64,000 nt of DNA from Listeria weihenstephanensis. Lineage in GTDB: Bacteria > Bacillota > Bacilli > Lactobacillales > Listeriaceae. The notes beneath the pieces are model-generated. The model searched no databases, was not told where the DNA came from, and was given only the letters and a program-made list of their open reading frames with translations. Positions 54,920 through 63,100 of the stretch are shown piece after piece (within the stretch, counting starts at the first letter, position 1; every line of letters begins with the position of its first letter). The stretch lies in assembly GCF_003534205.1 (NCBI RefSeq), contig NZ_CP011102.1:2182036-2246035 (forward strand), written 5' to 3'. The position numbers and the translations under genes are program-made.

Positions 54920-55465
54920 TCAGTCTGGCAGTATGTCTAAAACATCTCTAAATAATATGTCTTCTTGTGTAACATCTGGCCCGAATAAAATAACATCATC
55001 CGAAAAAGTTATACCTTCTATTTTACGCAGAGAATCTACCCAGAACATGCGACTAAAATTATTCGCATCATACGCTCGCTTAATTAATTCCTCTAAATCA
55101 AATTGTATAAGGTTGTACGCGTCCTCAGATTCTCCTACCAGTACTGGTGCAATTTTTTTGGGATCCTGATTTACTACCTTAAAATTATGCTCTAGAGAAT
55201 AAACATCAGCTAACTTGGATACAGTTAATATTGAATTATACTCAACTTCAAAACTATTATCTCTATATTTCCCCATAGTGAAGTACCATTCCTCGGATGG
55301 ATTTGCATATGATGTCAGTGACTTTACTCCAATATTATTCAACTCACAAAAATCGTAGATTATCCCTGGTAATCCTATTTTTTCAGTTGATTTTTTTGTG
55401 TATAGTTCTTCATTTTTTCCTTTGTAGTACATATTAATTACATTTATAACTTGATTATTTAACAT
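54920..55465 (-). CDS. likely immunity protein of the colicin-E3-like RHS toxin
   Basis: 181 residues, overlapping the toxin stop by 11 nt with GGGAGG inside the toxin end, so it is made together with it. It is a paralogue of the protein at 52801. Cognate immunity is inferred from position and coupling. Confidence 0.75.
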   Translation of the reverse strand: MLNNQVINVINMYYKGKNEELYTKKSTEKIGLPGIIYDFCELNNIGVKSLTSYANPSEEWYFTMGKYRDNSFEVEYNSILTVSKLADVYSLEHNFKVVNQDPKKIAPVLVGESEDAYNLIQFDLEELIKRAYDANNFSRMFWVDSLRKIEGITFSDDVILFGPDVTQEDILFRDVLDILPD

Positions 55466-58400
55466 TAATATCGTGCCTCCCTGATTTATCTGCTGGTTTA
55501 TTTGAAACTTTGTTTAGATCCATATCAATTTCTCCTTGGTGCTTACCTCTCTTATTTAACACTTCGAATCGGCCATGTTGAGTGTCTACTGAATAATAAT
55601 TTTTATTATCAGTATAAATTATCCTACCTGGATTTTTATTCTTGATATTTCTACCTACTTCTGACCATCCATTTTTAGCCATAACATCTTCAGCCATTTT
55701 TTTCACTGCAGCCACTCGGTCTCCAGCTGCCATTTTACTAATTTTCCTCTCGAAAGATTTTGCAATACCTGAGCCTGCAAAATGTTGAATGTTAAATTTG
55801 ATATATCTTGGGGCAGCTTCTTTCTTTTTCAATTTACTTAATAACGTTTTTACTGTCGCTGCTGCTTTTGGTCCGATATTCAGGACAGCTTTAGGCATGT
55901 ATTTTACTACTGTTTTACCCGCTGCTTTAATAAGGAGACCTGCTACTATTTCTTCGCCAGAAACAGGAATAACGAGACCTAAAGCTAATGTACTCCAATT
56001 TCCCAGTTTCTTAGAAAGCTCTGCGCTTTTCTTCTTATCGATGTTTCCTTTCGCATCAAATGCCCATACTTCGCCTGGTTTTGGATAGCCTTCCTTGGCG
56101 GTTGGATCTTGAAAGCCAGTATTTTGAATAGCTACGAATGTCTTACCTTTACAGAGCGCTTGGTAGGCTTTGGCTTTTCTTGCTGTTTCTGCGGCTTTTT
56201 TCTTCTTGGCTTGGGCAAGCACTGCTTTTCTTGCTTTCAGCGTTGCTTGGATGGTTTTGCCAATGTTTTTGATTTTGCTTGATGCTTTTGCCAATGCTTT
56301 TAAGCCTGCTCGTTTGATTGGTTGGACAAAACTTTTCACTTTCTTGCTGATTTTCTTTGCTTGTTTCACGATCGTGTGTTTTGCTTTTTTGTATATTTTT
56401 TTGGTTATCTTTTTGACTTGCTTCACAGATTTTTTAGCTGCTTTGTAGAATTTCGCTGCTGCTCGTTTAACTTTTGTGACAGCTTTTTTCTTGGCACGTT
56501 TGAAAGTCTTATTGATTTTTTGAACGACTTTTTTGGCCTTTTTGAAGACGCGCTTGACTTTCTTGACGCTTTTCTTGATGCTCTTGGTGACTTTTTTCAC
56601 GCCTTTTTTGATGCTATTGCCGAGTTTCTTCATACCTTTTTTGACTTTAGCTTTTGCCTTTTTCGCTTTTTTCTTCAGCCAATTCATGAAGTGACCGCTC
56701 GGATCGTCAAAGGAGGTTGGATTATTACCGCCGTAAATGTAGCGGTTTTGGCTTCGTGGGTCGTCTAGGGCGCCCCGGTAGCTGTCGGCCTGTAGGAATC
56801 GGCCTGTATTCGTGTCATAATTCCGTGCGCGTAGATTTTGACTGTCGCTGGTGTCATGCATTTGCGCGCGGTATCCAATTTGGTTGGCCATTGGTGCGGC
56901 TGCGATGGCTGTACCATAATCGGTGTAGTCGTAATTGGTACTTTCTTCACCATCTGATGTCGTCGCGATATCCGTCAAGCCGTTTTCGTGATAGCTTTCG
57001 TCTTCGGTTCCGAGGATTTGGTCGTCTTCGCCAAAGCGATAATCGGTGCTGGTTTCCGTCGTTTCGCCGTTGTCTTCGGTGGTTTCGTCGAGTTGTGCTA
57101 CTTGCGTGTATTCTTGGGTTAAGTCGTTGATGTAGCGAATGGTGCTGATTGCTTGATATCCAACGGATTTGGTTGTTTCTGTCGTGCGCTCAGTGCTTGT
57201 CGAGCTGTTGCCATCGCTTTCTTTTAGCTCGGTTTTGCCTTGAATGCCGTCTTTCGTTTTCGTTGTTGTGCCTTCTTCGGATGTCATTGTTTTCGTGCTG
57301 TTGTCTTTCGTCACGACGTCAGTACCTTCTCCTGCGATCGGAGAGCACCCTTCAAAATCGCCAGACGCGCGTTTTTCGAGTTGTTTGGCTAGGCTCTCGG
57401 TTTTAGTTGTGGACTCTTTTTGCTTCGTTGTCGTGCCTTCTGTGGCCGTTTTTCCTGGTGTTACTTTGAGTTTGTCTTTGGCTTGTTTATCGTAGGTGGT
57501 GATCCATTCGCTGAGTGTGCCTTGGACTTCTTTTGTTTTGTCGGTGATCGTTTCTTTGCCAATCCGATTGCCGAATGCGTCGTAGCTGTATGTCGTGATG
57601 TGGCCCTCGTTGTCGGCGGATTGGATAAGTTGGTTTTCACCGTTGTAGGTGTATGTTTCTACTTTACCACTTCTTAACGCTTTTTTGGTAATGTTTCCGT
57701 TTTTGTCGTGGGTGTAAGTCGTGTCTGCGTCTCCGTCGGCTTGGATCATCGCGAGGACATTGTCGTCATCGTAGTGGTAATCCTCAATGGTTTTTTTGCC
57801 GTTTTTGACGCGTTTTAGTTTGGTTCGGTTTCCGTTGGCGTCATAAATATACGTGATGACCTCGGTGTTTTTGCCTGCTTTTATCGTGGTGTCTATGAGT
57901 TGATCGTCGGCGTCGTAGGTGTGGGTTTTGACTTGTTTCGTGCCGTTTTGGTTGATCGTTTCTTTGGTGACATTGCCGTTTTCATCGTAGGTGTAATCGA
58001 ACGACGCGATGGCTTTGCCGGCTTTGTTGCTTGTTTCGACGTGTTCGGTTTCGCCAATCGCGGAGTAACGGTATGTTGTTTTGGTGCCGTTGCTGTAGTG
58101 AATCGCGAGTGGTAAACCGTTGGCGTCGTAGTCGTAGGTCGTTTTCTTGCCGTCTGCTTCGATGACGTCGGTTAACTGATTCGTGTCGTCATAGCGGTAG
58201 GTCACGCGGGTGCCGTCTGGGTAGATCAATGCTGTTTTGCGCCCGATGGTATCGTATTCGTATTTCAGGGTTTCGCCATTGGCATCTTTGACCGCTGTTA
58301 CATCGCCGTATTTGTTATACGCGAAGGTCGCTGTGCCGTCTTTGGATGTGGCGGTTTTGATTTCGTCGTTTTCGTCGTAGGTGTATTTGTAGCCGCCTCC

Positions 58401-58829
58401 GTCAAATTGTTGCTCCACCAGATTGTTCAGTTCATCGTATTTGTAGGTGGTCTTGCTGCCATCTGGTTTCGTTTCGGATTGAAGGGAACCGTCGAGGCGA
58501 TACGCGTATTTCTCGGTTCTGCCCTCTGGCGTCACTTCCTTGACCATATCGCTGCGGTCGTTGTAGCTGTATTTCGTCACAAAACCTTTCGCATCTTTAA
58601 TCTCCGTCAGATTATCCACTTTGTCATACGTATAAGTCGATGTCTGGCCTAAGCGGTTCTTCGCTGTCGTCATCCGATCCAGCGCATCATATTTAAACTG
58701 TTCCTTCTGACCTTTCGCATCCGTGGTTTCCGTCACGTTCTCGTTGCCGTCGTACTTCATTTTCGACTCGTTGCCGCGTGCATCTCGCATCGCCGTCACG
58801 CGGTCCAATTTATCGTACGTATAGCTCAC
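55455..58829 (-). CDS. orphan RHS/YD-repeat protein with colicin E3-like rRNase tip
   Basis: 1124 residues as an open frame. YD repeats (about 1-710) end in the conserved NPTSFDDPSGH; then comes a Lys-rich linker (about 712-895), and a unique tip. The last 60 residues contain YSVDTQHGRFEVL followed by KHQGEID and SGRHDI, matching the colicin E3 cytotoxic domain in which Asp, His and Glu of WDSQHGELE are catalytic. It would cut 16S rRNA at the decoding site. Its core is nearly identical to that of the large RHS gene upstream. It has no proper N terminus, so it is likely a silent cassette that recombines onto the full-length gene. Confidence 0.8.
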   Translation of the reverse strand: MSYTYDKLDRVTAMRDARGNESKMKYDGNENVTETTDAKGQKEQFKYDALDRMTTAKNRLGQTSTYTYDKVDNLTEIKDAKGFVTKYSYNDRSDMVKEVTPEGRTEKYAYRLDGSLQSETKPDGSKTTYKYDELNNLVEQQFDGGGYKYTYDENDEIKTATSKDGTATFAYNKYGDVTAVKDANGETLKYEYDTIGRKTALIYPDGTRVTYRYDDTNQLTDVIEADGKKTTYDYDANGLPLAIHYSNGTKTTYRYSAIGETEHVETSNKAGKAIASFDYTYDENGNVTKETINQNGTKQVKTHTYDADDQLIDTTIKAGKNTEVITYIYDANGNRTKLKRVKNGKKTIEDYHYDDDNVLAMIQADGDADTTYTHDKNGNITKKALRSGKVETYTYNGENQLIQSADNEGHITTYSYDAFGNRIGKETITDKTKEVQGTLSEWITTYDKQAKDKLKVTPGKTATEGTTTKQKESTTKTESLAKQLEKRASGDFEGCSPIAGEGTDVVTKDNSTKTMTSEEGTTTKTKDGIQGKTELKESDGNSSTSTERTTETTKSVGYQAISTIRYINDLTQEYTQVAQLDETTEDNGETTETSTDYRFGEDDQILGTEDESYHENGLTDIATTSDGEESTNYDYTDYGTAIAAAPMANQIGYRAQMHDTSDSQNLRARNYDTNTGRFLQADSYRGALDDPRSQNRYIYGGNNPTSFDDPSGHFMNWLKKKAKKAKAKVKKGMKKLGNSIKKGVKKVTKSIKKSVKKVKRVFKKAKKVVQKINKTFKRAKKKAVTKVKRAAAKFYKAAKKSVKQVKKITKKIYKKAKHTIVKQAKKISKKVKSFVQPIKRAGLKALAKASSKIKNIGKTIQATLKARKAVLAQAKKKKAAETARKAKAYQALCKGKTFVAIQNTGFQDPTAKEGYPKPGEVWAFDAKGNIDKKKSAELSKKLGNWSTLALGLVIPVSGEEIVAGLLIKAAGKTVVKYMPKAVLNIGPKAAATVKTLLSKLKKKEAAPRYIKFNIQHFAGSGIAKSFERKISKMAAGDRVAAVKKMAEDVMAKNGWSEVGRNIKNKNPGRIIYTDNKNYYSVDTQHGRFEVLNKRGKHQGEIDMDLNKVSNKPADKSGRHDINVK

Positions 58830-59085
58830 AATAGCCTGCTTGGATTGATTGTCGCTTTGCCGTTCGCATCGATTTCTTTCAACACATTTCCGAGCAAATC
58901 ATATTCAAATTTAGACGTAATGCCTGCGGGTTCTTTTGCTGTCAAAATGTTATCCGCATCATCGTACGTATAAACCGTCGTGTTCTTGCGCTTATCTGTT
59001 TCCACCGTCAAATGACCAGCTGTATCATAGCGATTCAGCAACTTAAAGCCAGCGACGTCAATTCTATGTACCCAAGAGAGTTACT
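58826..59085 (-). pseudogene. 5' remnant of the orphan RHS cassette
   Basis: A continuation of RHS sequence in another frame (KLLNRYDTAGHLTVETDKRKN to EIDANGKAT). The frame changes near 58850 at a GCGACAATCAATC stretch also present in the full-length gene, so this looks like a recombination joint with a frameshift. Upstream a TAA closes the frame at the hairpin and no start codon exists. Confidence 0.65.
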
Positions 59086-59101
59086 GACTCTCTTGGTGTA
59101 A
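59065..59101. repeat. right hairpin repeat bracketing the orphan cassette
   Basis: CCAAGAGAGT pairs with ACTCTCTTGG; flanks TATGTA and TGTWA match the copy at 54493-54530. It forms the edge of the orphan RHS sequence. Confidence 0.55.
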
Positions 59102-59193
59102 TAATTTCTACAAAAATTCCTATTTGAACCAATTTTGCAATTCAAAAGCAATAAGTAGTAATAAGATTAATTTATTTGTGTACCACTCAAAAA

Positions 59194-59745
59194 TTACTCT
59201 GTAAATGAAATACAATTGCTAGAAATCTTATCAGCTAGCCAAACCATCTCATTTCCAAGATAAAATTTACTACCATACTCTGTAGCCATCTTAGTGTCAA
59301 TTGTTAATATAACTGGAAAAGCATTTTTTCTCTTTCCAACTAAGCGAGCAGTTTCCATATCTTGTGACAAATGGACATACTGCCTAGATTTTGGGAGAAG
59401 CCCCTCATTTCTTATATCATTTATATAATCTGGAGATGTTCCGTGATATAAATACATTGGTGGAATGGCTTCTTCCTTCATAACCTTACTTGGAGTAGAG
59501 TGTCCATAAAAAGCCCTTATTTTATCGCCAACGATCTCATGTCTTTTTTTATGAGAATAAGAGATCATCTTTTCAACGTCATCTTGTGTAATATCTTGCC
59601 ACCCCTCTATTTCTCTTAAAGATTTTAATAATGGCTCTATCAGAGTGAAACCCTCATCATCCAGCTCCAATTCAAACTCCCAAGGGGCATGACGCAGTGC
59701 ATAAGATATTTCTTTGCTCAACTTTGAGTAATCCTTACTATTCAT
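59194..59745 (-). CDS. kptA: RNA 2'-phosphotransferase, KptA/Tpt1 family
   Basis: 183 residues. Tpt1 uses NAD+ to remove an internal RNA 2'-phosphate. The catalytic set is intact: Arg18-His19 in YALRHAP, Arg in IRAFYGHS, and Arg in VGKRK; YLYHGTSPDYI and GLLPKSRQYVHLS are the NAD-site motifs. Start overlaps the stop of the SUKH-like immunity gene (ATGA-type), so both are co-translated. Its place directly after a toxin and immunity gene suggests a part in immunity or RNA repair rather than tRNA splicing. Confidence 0.9.
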   Translation of the reverse strand: MNSKDYSKLSKEISYALRHAPWEFELELDDEGFTLIEPLLKSLREIEGWQDITQDDVEKMISYSHKKRHEIVGDKIRAFYGHSTPSKVMKEEAIPPMYLYHGTSPDYINDIRNEGLLPKSRQYVHLSQDMETARLVGKRKNAFPVILTIDTKMATEYGSKFYLGNEMVWLADKISSNCISFTE

Positions 59746-60098
59746 TCAATCCCATCCTCCCGATTAAACTCTATCATTTCATTTACAGCATCTCTAACCC
59801 ATGTCCAAAAATCTTCATACTCTCCTCTTTGTTCATAACCTTCTGAAGAGTAATCATGAATTAATTGGATTTTATTCCCTTTTCCGATTTCAAAACATAC
59901 AATATCATCATTATCATCTCTTTTAGCAAACGGTATTAAATCTCTTTTTGGATATCTGCGCTTCAAATCATAATATCTTCTTGTTGCTCTTTCAGCATCA
60001 AATAGATACCAAAGGTCAAAGTTCACCATATTTAGCTCTACTATTTTTTGAAATGACTCTGGATATACATAAATATTAGAATCTATACAATATGTCAT
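59742..60098 (-). CDS. SUKH (SMI1/KNR4)-like immunity protein
   Basis: 118 residues: IVELNMVNFDLWYLFDAERATRRYYDLKRRYPKRDLIPFAKRDDNDDIVCFEIG, a SUKH-like core with the LIPFAK...CFE strand pair. It begins 16 bp after the stop of the large RHS toxin, the usual position of the cognate immunity gene. A broken paralogue lies at 53439-53803. Confidence 0.78.
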   Translation of the reverse strand: MTYCIDSNIYVYPESFQKIVELNMVNFDLWYLFDAERATRRYYDLKRRYPKRDLIPFAKRDDNDDIVCFEIGKGNKIQLIHDYSSEGYEQRGEYEDFWTWVRDAVNEMIEFNREDGIE

Positions 60099-60114
60099 AC
60101 CGATTTTCCTTTCC

Positions 60115-63100
60115 TTATTTCATTTTTTCTAATTCATTGGAACCCATAGGGTTATTATTCCTAAATTCAGCTTTTTGTTTCTTAATTCTTAATTCTACAG
60201 CCTCTCCCCATGTTTTTGGTACGCCTTTATTAGTAGTAAACCTCTCAACCATTTCAGCTGGTAGAATGTCATTGAAATTCCTAACAGTAGCCTTGACATC
60301 TATCCCCGCGGCTCTAGCTGCAGCGACCCTAGTATTATCAACCGTTGTATATAACCCATCCGACATTTTGACAATGTCAATGGGATCTCCCACCCATCCT
60401 TTATCCTTCATACTTTTTATAATCTCCGATGACCCATTAACTGAACTCTGGCTAAACCTAATCTTAGATGGGTTAATATTCTGCGCTTGTGCGTTAGCAT
60501 TAATAGGTGTTTTTTTCTTATACACACCACTACCCCAAAATCCTAGATAACCTAAACTCAGCATCCCATATGTCCCAGCATATCCAAATTGTGTTTTCTC
60601 CCATGTTGTTAGTGGTTTTCCTGTGAATGGATTTAGACCAGTTTCAACTGCCATCATTTGTCGCATGTAAATGTCCATCAAGTCATTATTCACACCACCT
60701 GAACTTGTCGCTACCGTACCATTTTTTATGGCTGCGGTGTATGCTTTACTGGCTGCTGCATTTTGTTGTGGTGTATTACCTGGTTTCGATAGCCAATAGG
60801 TGCCATCATCCAGCGGACTCTTCTGATAATCAGAGAAGTTATACGAACTGATGGCTTGTGTATTTTTACATACGGCTTGGTAAGCTTTCTTCTTTTTAGC
60901 TTCTTCTGCTTTTTGTTTTGCTTTTTTCTTGGCTGCTAGTTGTTTTTTCACCGTTGCTTTGATGGCTTTTCCTGTGGCTTTGACATAACTGAAAGCTTTT
61001 CGTAGTTGTTTGATACCTGCTTTCTTGATGGTTTTTACAATATGCTTCACTTTTTTGGCTACTTTTTGTACTTTTTTCAGTGCTACTTTTGCCTTTTTAT
61101 AAACCTTCTTCGCCACTTTTTTGATTTGTTTGATGGATTTCTTAGCGGCTTTTTTGAATTTAGCAACGGCTCGTTTTACTTTAGTCACTGCTTTTTTGGT
61201 GGCTCGTTTTATTTTTTTATAAATCTTTTTAGCCGCTTTTTTGATTTTCTTGAACGCACGTTTCACCTTTTTGACCGTTTTCTTGATGGCTTTCTTGACT
61301 TTTTTTATTCCTTTTTTAATACTTTTCTTGAGTTTCTTCGCGGCTTTTTTGGCTTTTTTCTTGAATTTTTTTGCTTTTTTCTTCAGCCAGTTCATGAAGT
61401 GTCCGCTCGGATCGCTATAGGAATTCGGATTGTTGCCGCCGTAAATGTAGCGGTTTTGCGTCCGCGGATCGTCTAGAGCGCCGCGATAGCTATCGGCTTG
61501 TAGGAAGCGACCGGTGTTGGTGTCGTAATTACGGGCGCGTAGGTTTTGTGTGTCGCTGGTGTCGTGCATTTGCGCGCGGTAACCGATTTGGTTCGCCATT
61601 GGAACGGCTGCGATGGCTGTGCCGTAGTCGGTGTAATCGTAATCGGTGCTTTCTTCGCCGTTGGATGTCGTTGCGATGTCTGTTAAGCCGTTTTCGTGAT
61701 AGCTTTCGTCTTCGGTGCCGAGTATTTGGTCGTCTTCGCCAAATCGGTAATCGGTGCTGGTTTCCGTCGTTTCGCCGTTGTCTTCGGTGGTTTCGTCTAG
61801 TTGCGCGACTTGGGTGTATTCTTGGGTTAAGTCATTGATGTAGCGAATCGTGCTGATGGCTTGATACCCGACGGATTTGGTTGTTTCTGTCGTGCGCTCG
61901 GTGCTGGTCGAGCTGTTGCCATCGCTTTCTTTTAGCTCGGTTTTGCCTTGAATGCCGTCTTTGACTTTTTTCGCATCTTTGGATGCTGTCGATTCCTTGG
62001 TAGTTGTTGTGGTTGTTCCATCTTCTTTTGTCACGACATCTGCACCATCTTCGGCAATCGCGGGACAGCCTTCGAACGTGCCATTGGCTCGTTTTTCTAG
62101 TTGTTTAGTTAGACTTTCTTGTTTACTTTTTTCTTCTTTTGTTGTGGTTTCTTTGGTGCTTGTTCCTTCTGTGGCTGTTTTGCCTGGTGTTACTTTAAGT
62201 TTGTCTTTGGCTTGTTTGTCATAGGTTGTGATCCATTCGCTGAGTGTGCCTTTGACTTCTTTGGTTTTGTCGGTGATGGTTTCTTTGCCAATCCGGTTGC
62301 CGAAGGCGTCGTATCTGTAGGTCGTGACGTGGCCTTCGTTGTCGGCGGATTGAATCAATTGGTTTTCACCGTTGTAGGTGTATGTTTCTACTTTACCACT
62401 TCTTAGTGCTTTTTTGGTAATGTTTCCGTTTTTGTCGTGAGTGTAGGTCGTGTCGGCGTCTCCATCGGCTTGGATCATTGCCAACACATTGTCGTCATCA
62501 TAGCGGTAATCCTCGATGGTTTTTTTACCGTTTTTGACGCGCTTTAGTTTGGTTCTGTTTCCGTTGGCATCATAGATGTACGTGATGACTTCGGTGTTTT
62601 TGCCTGCTTTGACGGTGGTGTCGATGAGTTGATCGTCGGCGTCGTAGGTGTGGGTTTTGACTTGTTTCGTGCCGTTTTGATTGATCGTTTCTTTGGTGAC
62701 ATTCCCATTTTCATCGTAGGTGTAATCGAACGACGCGATGACTTTACTGGCTTTATTGCTGGTTTCGACGTGTTCAGTTTCGCCAATTGCGGAGTAACGG
62801 TACGTTGTTTTGGTGCCGTTGCTGTAGTGAATCGCGAGTGGTAAACCGTTGGCGTCGTAGTCGTAGGTCGTTTTCTTGCCGTCTGCTTCGATGACATCGG
62901 TTAACTGGTTTGTGTCGTCATAGCGGTAGGTCACGCGTGTGCCGTCTGGGTAGATCAATGCTGTTTTGCGCCCGATCGTATCGTACTCGTATTTCAGGTT
63001 TTCGCCATTGGCATCTTTGACCGCTGTTACATCGCCGTATTTGTTATACGTGAAGGTCGCCGTCCCGTCTTTCGATGTCGCCGTTTTGATCTCGTCGTTT

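Noticed and set aside
56170-56768. Plus-strand open frames rich in Phe and Leu opposite the RHS genes (also 61006-61476)
   Set aside because: They are the complement of the Lys-rich linker: AAA/AAG codons read backwards give Phe, Leu and Ser. No ribosome site, no independent coding signal.
59194-59745. Calling KptA a tRNA-splicing enzyme
   Set aside because: Established for eukaryotic Tpt1, but bacteria lack the splicing route that makes the 2'-phosphate; context points to the toxin locus.
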